From positions 1 through 64,000 of the forward strand of contig SMMW01000557.1 in the NCBI GenBank assembly GCA_004794655.1: DNA of 64,000 nt, given 5' to 3'. Shown here piece after piece: positions 45,667 to 58,394 of the stretch; positions within the stretch are counted from its first letter, which is position 1; each line of letters begins with the position of its first letter. The notes below the pieces were generated by a model. The model saw nothing but the letters and a program-made list of their open reading frames with translations, did no database searches and was not told the origin of the DNA. This DNA is from Marisa cornuarietis. Taxonomy: Eukaryota > Mollusca > Gastropoda > Architaenioglossa > Ampullariidae. Made by a program: the position numbers and the translations under genes.

Positions 45667-48600
45667 ATGTTGCGCCGGCGCATGGGGAAGATGGCCTTGC
45701 TGGTCATGGTCACGCTGACCGTGGTCATTCTCGTGCTGTACGAAAACCTTCACCTGGCAGGTGAGTCATGCAGACAATAACAGCCGAGGAACAAGTTTAC
45801 TTAAAATTGAATATATACGTGCCTTAGCTTAACACACCTACATACGCACACGTACGCTTAATCTTAATCGCAACTGCACTTTTTTTCTCCTTCTTCTTTG
45901 TGTGCTACAGGAATGCCGCTGAAGAACGGACACAGGGAGCTGATGCAGGCCATCCAGCTCGACGCCTTGCACGAGAACGTCGACCCGCGGCTCCTGTACC
46001 AGGCAACACAGGACACTGTGGCAACCACCACCTCCCCTCCGCCTAGTGCCTGGGATCACAAAATGTATGCCCACCGACGTCAGCGGTGCGAGAACACGTG
46101 CGTAAAGTTGCGTGAGGGCGGGGTAGTGCGGACCACACGATACGGCAACACGTCGTACTGTGTGGTGCCCAAAGTGGGCTGCACCTTCTGGCTCAACGTC
46201 TTTCGCTACCTCTACAACGACACCGGCGACCGCACCTATGCCTCGCCCTTCGACATCCCGCGCATGGTCACACACTACGCGCCACTCAAGAAGATGAAGT
46301 AGGTGTGAGACGCGGCTTCAAGCGGGCGCAACCTCCGTGTTGCCGCGCATAGTTTGGTCAAGCTCACGTTCACTATCCATAACTTCCTCTTCCACGTCCC
46401 AAACTTTTTTTCTTTTTTTTATCTCTTTCTGTCTGTCTGTTCAGCGTTTTCCTAGGCGGTCCGGTGGCGCAGCATCTAGGCACGCTGTTCTTTCTCTTCA
46501 TGATGCATCTGTATACAGGGCTGGCTTCTTTGTCGTGATCTAGCCTTAGTTGCTGGCTCCGCGTAAAACACCAATCGCTCCCCACCCCCCATCGTTTTCC
46601 TACCTCCAGGCATCCACACCGAGTGGCGCTGTCCATGAATGTCGCCACATTGATCGTCAGTATTTGCAATTTGATGAAATCAATGTGGCAAGGTTTGATT
46701 TTCTATTAGACTGCGTCCTCCTTACATTTGTTGCTTGCATGTCTGTAACGTTTTGGGTGAAGAGTGCATTTATGAATGTGAGCATGAATGTACATCTACA
46801 TGAAGCTACATTCGCGGCACTCTTCTTCCTTTTTCACACGAAAAGGCCCAGCCAACAATTCCAAATTGAATGTTTTAAAAGAAAGGAAGAAATGAGATGG
46901 GAAAGAAATAGAGAACTGTCTAATAACTGACAGAAAGTTAGGGTCTACCCGCCAATGTCATCTATCTGCTTTGTCGTTCCGACGGTCGGATAATCTTGTA
47001 CAACCGGTCAGGTGAGTTAGCATCCAACACACAGAATAATAAGAATAATAATAAAGTGGATTTGTACAGCGCCATATCCCGGTCCTATAAACAGGCTCAT
47101 GGCGCTTTACACCCCCATCCCCACAAAAAAGACATGGATGCACGCAACATAACATGCAATATTGTTGTCTAGAGAATGCCAGATGAGATAGTATGAATGA
47201 CATCTAGTAAGAAGGTGCTCCACTGTGCACAAATCATTTGAAAAACTTATCCAGGCTGCAAATGTTCCTGTTCACACCGTAAGTCAAGTCATAGAATGAT
47301 AGGTGGTTTTTGTTTTAGCTGCTTATTATAGATTGCCTACAGAATGTCTATTTGAAAAACCAAAATGAATTCACATGCCATCAGAAGAGATATATCCACC
47401 GATATATTAGTGTCAAGACTTTCAAATGTTCGTCAGCTTTCACAGGATTAGGATGTGAACGAGGTACAGATAAAGTAGTGCAGATCCACAACGTCATTAT
47501 TAATCCAGGATAAAAGCAGATTAATATATATTTATAACTGGAAGTTGTTTTGTCCATAGAGCACATCATCCTAGATAAGCTGGGGTCTACGTGACCAGGC
47601 ACCAAATGCAGTCTGTAGTTGTAGATCAAACTGTAGATCCATGTCCGGCGTGCACACAAACTGTTGGCAGAGGCGACGCCTCAACACAGAGGCCATGCAC
47701 AACAGTTCACAAGACATCAGAAGGTTTCAGTCCACGCTGCTCGTGCACGTTGATCTAGAAGCCAAAATGTAGCGAAGCAATTCGGAGATGAGAAATTGTC
47801 AAGTGTGCAGTGATCAAAGTGAATAAAATATGAGTGTAAAGATCTCTAGTCAACAAAATCATGCGACGAATGGCGTAAGAAACCGTTACGAACAGGCTGG
47901 CTGTCGATGGGAACGCTGAAGGCCGTAGGTGGAACCAAAGTGGCCGCAGACAAGCAAATCATTGAACAGAAAAACGAAAAAGCATGTGTCAAAAAATAGG
48001 CACGAAGCTCACAACAGGTCACCGAAGACAACAACAAATACAGAGAGCTAGTCCCCTCCAGCCGGTTAGGCGAAGGGACGTTACTCTCACCCGCTGAGCT
48101 TGGCTATACTTGACCCCCAGTGTAAGCATTGGTTCAGTCATACGGTCACGTGACTTCCCAAGAACGTGCCGCTGTTCTACCTATTCTTTGAACAAATAAT
48201 AAAATAAAATGGAGTTTGAGCCGCGAAACATTTCAACCGCTGCGTTTAGATGAACGATTATACTCGCGCGCATGATGATATGGGAGTCAACATTTTATTC
48301 CATCCACCTTAGCTCTCTCTTCTCACTGTTTCTCTTCGCCCTGCTTCTTCTCTCTCATTATTTTTCCCTCTTCAACTCTAGAATGTCTAATGGATGGGTC
48401 TGTGGTGTTGTGCAGGATGTACACCATCAACAACACCTTCACGCCTCCCAACCTGTCCACCGACCTGCGCTTCATGTTCGTGCGGGAGCCGTACAGCCGC
48501 CTGTGGTCGGCCTACGTGGACAAGTTCCTCCTGGTGGATTACTGGCGCTCCGAGGGCCAGCGCATCGTCAAGCAGCGGAAGGTCAAGGCCAACACCACGG

Positions 48601-49247
48601 CCCCCGCCAAGAATTGCGCGCATGACATCAGCTTTCGGGAATTTGCCGAGTTTGTTGTCTCGATGCAGCCGGCGCAGCTGAACGAGCACTGGAAGCCCAT
48701 CCAGCACCTGTGCAGCCCCTGCATCTATCGGCCGCACGTGGTGGGCAAAATGGAGACCTTCGCTCATGACTCGGGCTTCCTGCTGGAGCACATGAACCTG
48801 TCGTGGGTGCTGGCCTCCTACGAGCACGAGAAACACGTCTATGACGAGATGGACATGCTCATCGACTACAACTTCCAGCTGCTCAACCACAACTTCTACA
48901 AGAACTGCACCAACACCACAGACATAGCCAAGAGGCTGTGGAGGACGTTTCAGATCAATGGCTACCTCCCCGAAGAGATGGCATTCCCACAGGACAAGGC
49001 GGACAAGCTCAACGCCACGGCGTTCAAGGGGTTGGTGCACGAGGCCTTCCAGCACCGCCCTACAAAGTCTCGCGACGAATGGCGTCAGCAGCGTGAGGGG
49101 GCGATGGTGGCAGCTTTCAAGCAGCTGTCCATGGACACGCTGGAGAAACTCCACGATCTGTACGCCAGTGACTTCGAGCTGTTCGGTTACGAGTCTAGAC
49201 CCGACAGTTTATTCAAGGAAAGAAAGACCAACAACACCAGTTCCTGA
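45667..49247 (+). CDS. Carbohydrate sulfotransferase (Sulfotransfer_2 family), 3 coding exons
   Basis: Exons are 45,667-45,760 (donor GTGAGT), 45,911-46,298 (acceptor CTACAG, donor GTAGGT) and 48,416-49,247 (acceptor TTGTGCAG, stop TGA). Phases match and give 437 aa. The protein would be a type II Golgi membrane enzyme moving sulfate from PAPS onto a glycan. A signal-anchor helix lies at about residues 9-25 (MALLVMVTLTVVILVLY). The PAPS 5'-phosphosulfate site is PKVGCTFWL (118-126) and the 3'-phosphate site is FVREPYSRLWSAY (182-194). Several N-glycosylation sequons are present. The length is normal for CHST8-14/HNK-1-type enzymes, but the acceptor sugar cannot be told from sequence. The start is the first ATG before the anchor, with MLRRR as the cytoplasmic tail. 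GC-rich codons contrast with the AT-rich surroundings. Intron 2 (2.1 kb) carries a SINE. Confidence 0.92.
46455..46590 (+). mobile_element. SINE family A copy in sulfotransferase intron 2
   Basis: GCGGTCCGGTGGCGCAGCAT (A-box region) is followed by GGCACGCTGTTCTTTCTCTT, GTATACAGGGCTGGCTTC, CTAGCCTTAGTTGCTGGC and GCGTAAAACACCAATCGC. The B box is shortened relative to the copy at 63,193. Confidence 0.7.
47035..47115 (-). mobile_element. Retroposon 3' tail with (TAT)n end, in sulfotransferase intron 2
   Basis: On the minus strand GTAAAGCGCCATGAGCCTG then ATGGCGCTGTACAAATCCAC and a TTATTATT run. This is the same GCGCTRTA...(ATT)n type of end seen at 51,690-51,748, and indicates a SINE or LINE 3' terminus. 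Confidence 0.5.
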
Positions 49248-49249
49248 CG

Positions 49250-49990
49250 AGCTGAGATGACCAAAAGGAAAAATCCAGCTGTGACAGACTGATATTTCCT
49301 TTCTCGCAATTTCTGAAGTTTTTTTTTTTTTTTGTTTGGAGGGAGAGTTGGGAGGGAAGCACAGTGATGTTTCCAGTTGACGAATTTTGTCAACTGCTGT
49401 TACCAGTATGCGGGATCATATGTATGTTTACCACATTTTTCGTGGACCAAAGCTTTTACTAAGACTGATTAACAACATAGGGTCTTCAGTAGTACACTGC
49501 TTCCGTCCCTATGGGATTGCCATCACCTGTTCTTTTTAAGTGCCTATTGTAGAAGCCTGCCTAGGGATCAGACCTCTCAGGACAAATCAATATACTATCA
49601 AATACTGCAAAGCAGCGACAATATTTTAATTTTTTCTGTCATGTCTCTAAGTCATGGTGCCATGCCAGTGTCCAAGATCATTCTAATTATTGTATAACAG
49701 ACTGCCAAGCAAATGGCGCATCAGACCACTCTTCTTATATTGCCGTATGTCTCGATTATCCATTCCATGGATTTCAAAAGAGAAAAAAGGCATTATCTAC
49801 TTTTATTCACAAAACGATTGCACTGATATTTCTGTTGTGATTATGCTTATATCTCTTTTGCACTAGTCAGATGATGCAAGCATTGTCATTTTTATTTGCC
49901 TGCTTCACGTCCTCCATATCATAGTCATCGTCGATGTCGTTTCTTGTCACGCGTGCACGATTTTGATGTTCATGTGATGTCTTTCCCAGA
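49250..49990. other. 3' flank of the sulfotransferase
   Basis: This presumably contains the 3' UTR. A run of 14 T follows shortly after the stop. No clear AATAAA signal is seen close to the stop, so the transcript end is not placed. Confidence 0.4.
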
Positions 49991-50664
49991 TCCCAGATAG
50001 CAATGAAACATTTTATAAACGTTTTAAAGACGCTAACATAGTTGTAATAATGTAAAAGTTTGATATGAAACATTTTAGAAACATTTACCAAATAAACATT
50101 TAAAAGTGAAACATTTTGCAAACATTTTAAAATATTAAATAAATGTTATGTAAACATTTGCTGAAAACTCTTTAAGATGTATGAAGTAGGATTATGATGC
50201 AGTGAGTATGACGTAGAATGTATGACATAGAATTATGACGTAGTAAGGGATGGGTGAATGAGAGAAACGACAGAGGATGGAAGCTATAGAACAAAATAAA
50301 GACGCTTACTATTAAGTAATATTCAAACTCTAATATGTATTCTAATAAAATGTATGTTTGTTTGGTACTATAGATTTGTAAATTTTAAAACTGTTGTAAA
50401 AGCAGTCATCTCAAAATACAGATACACACCATGCACTTCATATTGACCCAACATTGGATTGTTTTCCTTGCTCACGCTAGGAGGAGATAATTTTCGTTTC
50501 AAAAACAAGATGTTTAATCAGCGTTTTCTTAGTGAACCGTCTTAGAAATACAGTAAGACGTTGACGATAACAACTACAGTCAGAATATCATGTGAGTACT
50601 TAAACAGATGGCGCCATTCTAAATTAAAAGTCACTTTATGTTACCGCACCCGAATGCTAGATGC

Positions 50665-50740
50665 TACTGTAGTGTAGTAGTTAAAACCCTCGCTTGTCCT
50701 TGTCCTCTTAGAGTTCAGATCTTATATTGGATATTCTCTG
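50665..50740 (+). mobile_element. tRNA-like SINE head, family B
   Basis: AGTGTAGTAGTTAAAACCC (box A-like) and TAGAGTTCAGATCTTAT (box B-like) have tRNA-like spacing. This is related to the inverted head at 41,466. It lies inside the inverted-repeat element. Confidence 0.5.
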
Positions 50741-51462
50741 TCTTCCCTTGTATGACATGTAACCTAGTGTTATAGGGCCTGCCCCACTCTGTTACGAGCA
50801 CATGGTCCTTTCTCTACACGTGACATTTGCATGTCTTTCCATGATGCAGCGTTATGACCATGGCTCAGAGGAACTTCTCATAGATCTAGGTGAGGGGAGG
50901 TTGAAAGAGCGTGACTGACGTCAGTTTGTCTGAATGCGTATGGATGATGTGTGACGTGAGAGAGTCAGGTAAAATGAGATTGGATTGAGGATTTTTTTTT
51001 TATCTGTAGATAAAATTTATTTGTGCGAAAGAGCCTGTATTTGTCTGGCCCATGCATGTCATTGGAAGTGAGAGAGTGTGAGAGTCGTGCTTCCCGTGTT
51101 GTGACAACTGTTAAATGTTTTACAGGAAAATGTGTATAAAACATTTTAAAATGTTAGAAAATAAGTTTTAAAATTGAATGTAAACGTTAATAAAACATTT
51201 TTAGATGTGCAAGAAAAACATTTCCAAAAATATTTTCTGCAAACATTATTCAAACATTTCATGAGAACATTTATAAAACATTTATAAAATGTGTAAATGC
51301 TATCTGGTATGTCATAGTACATCATAATCCTACGTCATACATCTTAAGAAGTTTTCGGCAAATGTTTACATAACATTTATTTAATATTTTTGATTAAATG
51401 CTATGTTTCCTACCATTTTAAAATGATTGCAAAAATGTTTCAGTTTTAAATGTTTATTCAGT

Positions 51463-51764
51463 AAATGTTTCTGAAATGCTCCTCCTTCTTACCCTCCCCC
51501 TTCTGCTCTTGCTACTTGTCTACCCATCTTTCTTTGCAGAATCGCTATATTTTCTATGTTTCTGTTACCTGGTGTCTTTTTGTGTTTTTCATCTTTGTTT
51601 TCTGTTTGTCGTCAGTATTGTGGTTTATTCTTATGCCCTTGTGTTCTATCCATTTAGTCCATGTCTCTTCCTTGTTTTAAGCACTAAGAGCATGCTCTCT
51701 ATGAGTGTGAATATGCGCTATAAAAATCATTTATTATTACTATTATTAAAATGTTTCTAAAATG
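51463..51764 (+). mobile_element. Nested retroposon with target-site duplication
   Basis: The 270-bp pyrimidine-rich body (51,479-51,748) ends in GAATATGCGCTATAAAAATC and an (ATT)n tail. It is bracketed by AAATGTTTCTGAAATG (51,463-51,478) and AAATGTTTCTAAAATG (51,749-51,764), one mismatch in 16. That is a good target-site duplication, and the insert interrupts the right inverted repeat of the surrounding element. Confidence 0.75.
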
Positions 51765-51844
51765 TTTCATATCAAACTTTTACATTATTACAACCATGTT
51801 AGCGTTTTTAAAACGTTTATAAAAGGTTTCGTTGCTATCTGGGT

Positions 51845-52296
51845 GTGCAGCGATGAAAGTTGCTGTTGCATTGACCTCTCTGTGAGCCGACATGAATAAA
51901 GCGGCACCTGTGAACTGTCACTCCTTTTATCAACAAATATTTTTTGACCAAATACATTTTCTAAGATTTATATGCTCAAATTTGAATGGTACGAAGTGGA
52001 AAGAACTAACGGTTTAGGAATTTTGACCTTTGACATGAACTTGTGCAATGGTAAGAAACTAATGGTGAATCCTTGAATAGTGAATTAATTGTGCAGCCCG
52101 CGGCTTTATGCATGATGTGTTGGGGTGGGTTGTTGGAATAAAGGGTTGGGAATACAATGGGTGGTTTGTTTGTTTGTGTTTTTTAAAGGGACAGTTGGAG
52201 GGGTAAGTATCGGCAGAGGCGAAATCATGAAAATATATACAATAAACCTGAACTCTGGACGACCTTCAGAAAGAAAGGAAGAAGCTCGCACCTTTA

Positions 52297-52344
<48 letters not shown>

Positions 52345-53074
52345 TCACTCTCTCCATTGAGTAGGCTCAGCATGATACCTGTGAACGTGTATTATGGTTA
52401 ACTACAGATGATGTAACCTACAGTAAGAAGACCCATTTATTTTCATTTTTGTCTGCATATAGCTCTTGACTCTTTACAAATGTATTACTCTCTGTACACC
52501 TAAAAAGTTTTGCTCAAGACAGAGAGCTTCCACGGGTGAGCATTTTCAGTTCCAGGTACAGAAACATTTGACGACACCTGGAGAGAGATTGCTTTCCGAC
52601 ACACTTTGGTGAAGCAAAGCTTTCATTTTTGGCTTGAGTCGTGCCTACAGCCAAGCCTACTTGAACCGACAAACGTCACTCTCCTTAGTATTTCCAAACT
52701 GAAGTCACAGAAATCCTTTATGTCGACAGTAAATGTTACCGAGAATATGTAACATTTGTCTTCTTACTTATGAAGATGGTGTCTTTATTAACTTGTCCGA
52801 TGGGACTGGTTACTTGTTATAGCGAGCATTTATATACTTTTCTCGAAATAATTTACCAAATTGAAGCTAGGTACTGGGGTTCTAATTAAAGATGTGATTT
52901 TCCTTCCACATATGAAAATTTCCCACGACCCAGACAAGTCTGCTACCTCGAAGCTTTGAAAAAAATCCTTCAACAGCAAGTGTGTATGAGAAGATTGATA
53001 ATTTGTCGTAAAAGAGGGGTCTAGTTTAGAAACGAATCTCTACCTGCATGTTTTCAGAAAAGAACTCTCTCTCT

Positions 53075-53111
<37 letters not shown>

Positions 53112-53860
53112 GACGCGTACATTTCTACTACTTAAGACGACTAGGAAAAGCCCTGTCACGGAGGACGATCGATGGAAGCCAGTGCACACGAGTGGTCAAC
53201 AACTGCTGGTGCCGATTCCAGTTTCGTCACGTTGATTTGCTACAGCGATGTTTTTCGTGTGCTTTTTCATAAAGGGTTCTCAAGTAAACACTATTCAAAC
53301 TTGTCGCTGGCCTCTATTTCAGGCGCGTACTCCTCTTGAAAACAGCAAGCGACACATTCATTTTTTTGGTTTTGTTAATCCGAATTTCCGCACCCTGATG
53401 TGTCAAGATGAACTGAAATGCGTGTGGTCCGGAGGAGCAGTGATATATCAGCCTGCTCTGTTCTAACAACGCCTAATTATTTCAATTTGTCAGGATGTCA
53501 TTATCATTTGCTTTTATTGCGTATATACAAAGAAGTTTGCCCACAGGTGCGTACTTCCCCAGGTCAACATCCGGCTTCCGTTATTTATTGTTGAAAGTTT
53601 ACATTTAATATTGTGTGTGTGTGTGTGTGTGTGTCCCTCGACATAAACAGATTCTTTTGACAAACTTACACAACTATGCACGCAATAATATAAACGGAAA
53701 TTAATCATATTTTAATTCTTTCTGCAAATTAATGCTTTAGACAAAAAGAGGGATACCAGTTCAGTTTTAGTTCATCAACTTCATGAAAACTCACAAATTA
53801 AAGTTGGCCATATTTTTATAGAAAAAAAAACAAGAATATTTTTATATGTAACTTGGTTTT
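51845..53860. repeat. Non-coding region with (CA)n tracts
   Basis: (CA)n microsatellites lie at 52,299-52,342 and 53,077-53,105 and (GT)n at 53,611-53,632. No gene is recognised between the sulfotransferase and the JmjC gene. Confidence 0.6.
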
Positions 53861-53864
53861 CATT

Positions 53865-53870
53865 TTTATT
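53865..53870 (-). terminator. Possible polyadenylation signal of the JmjC gene
   Basis: AATAAA on the minus strand, about 145 bp past the stop codon at 54,015. Confidence 0.45.
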
Positions 53871-54014
53871 TACATTGATGATACTGTAGTTATAAAGTTA
53901 ACTTTTACATCTCATCCTGAGTTAGACTTCAAAGATACAGCACAGCACAAATTCTTCGCTTGCTTATACATTTATACCATATGTCTGACTCTCTTATGGG
54001 AGATTATCTAATTA

Positions 54015-57000
54015 TCAACTCTTCTGGTGCAGAAAATCTAAGTTCTGCTCAGAAATGTCCATCATAGAAATGTCCGAAGGCTGCCGGGGCCAAGTCTTGA
54101 AAGAGAACCAAGGGAGATCACTTATACAGCTGTTCATATTTGACACAAAGGTAGGTTGTCGAAACTGCCTGGCCAAATCCGCTGCCCTAGGGTCTGTTAA
54201 TCCATTGACCTCAAGTTCGCTTAAAACTCGTCGCCAGTTGGAAAGATCGACAAAATTTCCAGAGATGGCCAAAGTTGTCTCAAGATTTTCAACGTAATGT
54301 GGGCTTCCTCCAGGTACAAAGAGAATCTCTCCTGTTTTATCAGATGTTCATAAAGAAAACAAAAATTTTGAAAATGATAATGAGCAGTTGAAATGATAAC
54401 AATCCTAAGTCGTCACCCAAGAAAATTAAACTCTGACAAATTTTTCAACAGAACTTACAACCATTAAATACTTTTATCATGTTTAATATTTTTATTCACT
54501 AATACCTATCTTGAAAAATATATTTTAATATAATAGCTTTTTATATAAAATCATCTACAACTTTTTGAAATATGACACAAAGGCTGGAAAACATGTAAGA
54601 ATACTATATCGTTCCATACATTTTTCCTGAAACCATCAAGCAGTTAGGTATCTGAATAACCATCAACAAAGCCAACATCTTACCTGCATTCAAAATACAT
54701 TCCACTGGATGGACTAATGACAACAATGGATGATTAACCATATCAGGGTTCACAACACTAGCCAGGAAAGTAGGGTCAAGACTGTGAGAATAGACAGGGT
54801 ACAAGCAAGGTGTATCCTCTTCTTGAAAGAATATCCACCTAAAAAACAAAATAGCAAATTTTAACTTGGTTTTCCTGAGTACACCTTCCTGCAACACCTA
54901 TTTATCAAAATATCTATCAGCTAAAATATTCATGCACTACTCTACTTACTTTTAACAGGTACACACAGGCTCATGCTTTCAAAAACACATCAGCAGATGA
55001 CTATGTGAATTCTTTTTGTCTTTATAACTGAAGGTAACATTCCTCTACCAGTCCTGCATTCTAGGGGGAGGGAAACTTTCATCTACTGTCTCACATCATT
55101 GGTTAAAAAATATATAAAAAAGCAGCTAATCCTTAATAAAAAGTATCTGGATACTTTAAAATAGCTTGCGCTTGACACTACATTGAAAGCACTTTTATTT
55201 AACTAGCAACCTCTTCTCTCATCTGACAGACCAAAAGTTGCATAATCACGTTTGGTGCACTCGGAAGACTGTGGGTTCAAAACATACTCAGGTGACCAGA
55301 AAACTAACTTTGTCCACACAGCAGCGAAGGTGTAACAATTTTTCAGGGAAGGCAATATACCATGCAAAATTAAAAGTAAACCACTTAAATTACCTGCGCC
55401 ATATGGCTATGTGGCCATTGACATTGAAATTTTTTTAACAGGTAAATGGGACTTGTAGAAAGATAATGCTAATACTCAGCTATGTAAATATAAAGTACAC
55501 ACTGTTTTTGAAACTCTAAAAAATAAATAACCTGAAAATTACTTTTTCTTTCCCTGGAACAAGGCCATCCAAAAGTTGGAGGCAAAGGCATCAACATGTA
55601 AACCACTGCTGATGCCAGATGGTGCAATGAAGAGACTTGGCCAGCTGTCTTTATACAGAGTGCCTGGTGCTGTGCGTTGTAAAAAATCACCTGAAAATCA
55701 ATAGTTACACAATATTATCAATCATCATACACCACCTTTATTGCTCATTTGAGTGGAAGTAAATAAATGTACACAAGCATGTACACACATAAAGATCCAC
55801 ACAAATGAATGCTAATATCTTACCTGCAAAATATTTAGGTATTGTCAGTTCTTTTGCTAGTTGAGGACAATACAAAGGCAAACTCCAATCAAAAAGATAG
55901 TCCTGGTGATTATGAAGATTCTCAATGAACTCTGCTACCTTGACATTCCCTGATTCTTCTAGCCCAGCCCATTCAACTGAGCCAGGAACTGACCTTTTAA
56001 CCTTTACTTCGCAGTTACCTAAAAGAATAACATTTTTGTATGTGTAAGCTGTCTAGACTCACCTTATTTAAAAAATAACTATAATTCAAAGTAAGACAAT
56101 TTGAAAGAATGCTTATAATAAAAGCAAAATAATGTGGGTTGTAAATTTAGTTCCTATTTATAACTACTGAAATATTAAAGGTCACAATTTTGGTTGGTCT
56201 AGCCCTATGGAAATTAATGAAATCTTTTTACAGGTGACACATGATCTTTTGAAAAGCAAAGCTTGATGTAGGCATAAACAGAAAACAGACTATGCCTGCG
56301 ACATCTTTGATGTGTTGAAGATCCCAAGGCACTGTTGTAATAGTCGGTACCATGTCTGTAATGATGACTGGCACATGTCGTAAAGCATACTTCATGAAGA
56401 AGTCATGAAAGCTGAGATTTTTGCATGACACTCTTTCCACCTTTCAAGCATGAAGAAGCTTATTACAGCACAATGTGGCAGAAAGCAGCAATAGTTTTTT
56501 TAAATCATCGTATGACCAAAAGAAAAATTAAAGCCAAGTTTAAAGTGTAGAGAGACTAAAAATATGTTGAAGTCTCTTTACTAGCCTTTCTTTGAATATT
56601 AAAAACCAATGGCAATGATCACAGGATGACAAGTATTTCAGTGCAAAACGAAGTTGAAAAGTAATTTAGTAAATGCGGATAATAATAAACAGTTGACATA
56701 GAAAGCAACAGACTGTGCAAGTAACCCACCTGTTATAAACAGCCATAAACCTTGACCAAAATGAAACGTGCAAGGGTGTGATTGTGCAATCATAATGCTC
56801 TATGATCACTTAACATACATATTTGTTTACCTGGGTAGGTTGTGGGAAAGTTCTTATGGTTTCAGGCATAGGAAGTAGCTGTAACTGTTGGAAATTAACG
56901 CTCTGTTGTTTCAATGCTTTCTGGAGATGCCACTGCCATTCTTTGTCTTTATGAAACGATTTTTAATCATCGATCACAAACAAATAATACAAGAGTCACT

Positions 57001-58394
57001 CACTTCAAGTGTTTTAAATAACCTATAAAACAGATGTAAAAAATTATACTGATATATTTTTCACTTGTTCTAACTTACAATTGTTTAATATTGCAATTTA
57101 TTGACTTCAAAGGAACAAGCATCAAAGGATAAGGAACTGTACAGCAGATACAGATGGGAAAGTTTGAAATATCACACTGACAATACTGTTTCACATTTTA
57201 GATCTGCACAGAGACATCATCACCATAAAAGGTAAACACTAATATGGACATTTGCATTGACCTCACTCTATGTGTGCATAAATGTATTTATTGCTTTTTC
57301 TGTTTTGCCAGGTAAATGTTTCCATCAACATTTCCAGTAACAGCTATATGTATTTTTTGCCTTACTGTGCTGTGTTGCTGCAGAAAGATAATATTACAAT
57401 GTGTTCCAGGACAACATATTTATTGGGAAAATACAACTAGTATTTGCATTACTGCGGTGCTACTGAGTCTTACTTTCTGGTTCCATTCTAACAGCCTCTG
57501 TAAAATAATTTACAGCATCTTCTGAATGCTGAAGCCATTCCTCGACAGAACCCAGAGCTGCCATCAAGTCTGCTGTTCTTTCTCCTTTACCCAAACACTT
57601 TTTCAACTGTTTGCTTTCCTCCTGAAGAAATTCTTTCCCTTCTGATGATCTGTGCAGAATATGTACAATCATTAATTTACATTGAATGAAGTCTGCATTA
57701 CCTCCTATTTCTATGAAAATTCTAAAAGAATTCTGCAAAGCTTATTACACTTAAAGCCTTTATTAAGGTGATAAAATTCATTTACAGTTCCCTGCATCTG
57801 CCAAAACGCATATATCTTAAACATCCACCCAACCACACACACAAACGATCTACCCGACAAAAAATTTTCAAGCAATATTAACTTTAACAATTTTCTAACA
57901 ATATTAACAAATCTTACAAAAACTTTTCTTAAAATATGCCATATTTTTGTTAACCTGGCAACATGAAAAAGAAGAGTGTTGGGGTTTGTAGTGTTTGGTA
58001 GTACACCAGCACTGAACTTTAAACTTGCCAGTTGCTGGCAGTTTCTGCGCCACCATCGTGCAAGCCTAGCTTGTGCTAGCATCTCTTTTTGTCCAACATT
58101 GCACTTTTCCGACAAAAATGTCCTTGGTTGTGTCAGCGAGGCATACTGGCGTTCTTTTGACCTGGATGCAGGGCTGTCAGTTTCATAGGAACATTGACTA
58201 AAATGTTTTTTCCTGTACTTGCAGGCTGGCTCGTCCTCCACATTTTCCATTACCTTAGATACATTCTCGTGGGTGCCAGTTTTACTATTGTCCCAACTGA
58301 GGCTGTCAGCAGATGACTGTCTTGCAGCTCTCTTTTGGAGGTCCGAGGACACTACGGGCCATTCTGCTATCATTTCTACTTGTTCTTCCTCCAT
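54015..58394 (-). CDS. JmjC-domain Fe(II)/2-oxoglutarate oxygenase, 9 inferred exons
   Basis: Exons (5' to 3'): 58394-57955, 57649-57474, 57136-57079, 56948-56831, 56440-56296, 56018-55824, 55690-55543, 54838-54684 and 54331-54015. All phases join, giving 583 aa. The exon ending at 56,296 needs a GC donor (CAG|GCATAG); the other donors are GT. The third exon is placed only by splice sites and phase, so is less certain, and the exon 4 acceptor could be 6 bp later. Residues 1-205 are not recognised: charged, Ser-rich, ending in a helical EDAVNYFTEAV segment. The JmjC core begins near RVSCKNLSFHDFF (268) with PVIITDM. Predicted iron ligands are H409 and D411 (GLHVDAF) and H490 (PGGSPHYVENLE), and FWMALFQGKKKW follows the first pair. 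It should hydroxylate or demethylate a protein or nucleic acid substrate; the substrate cannot be told. The ATG at 58,392-58,394 is the start. Confidence 0.85.

Larger units (their letters stand above)
49992..51843. mobile_element. Inverted-repeat (foldback/MITE-like) DNA element, 1.85 kb
   Basis: The left end CCCAGATAGCAATGAAAC and the right end (inverted) CCCAGATAGCAACGAAAC begin long inverted repeats. They match through GTTGTAATAATGTAAAAG and ATGAAACATTTTAGAAAC to a GTATGAAGTAGGATTATGAT region about 210 bp in. The right arm is interrupted by a 270-bp insertion (51,479-51,748). A further CCAGATAGCAT-like inverted end occurs at about 51,312, so the interior is itself composite. No transposase frame is seen. 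No clear target-site duplication was found. The body holds a tRNA-like SINE head at 50,665. Confidence 0.75.

Noticed and set aside
48387..49154. 255-codon minus-strand frame
   Set aside because: Antisense shadow of the GC-rich sulfotransferase exon 3; no domain, and the plus strand has a clear one.
55225..55300. Box B-like GTGGGTTCAAAACA suggesting a tRNA gene in a JmjC intron
   Set aside because: No matching acceptor stem or anticodon arm could be folded; at most a SINE relic.
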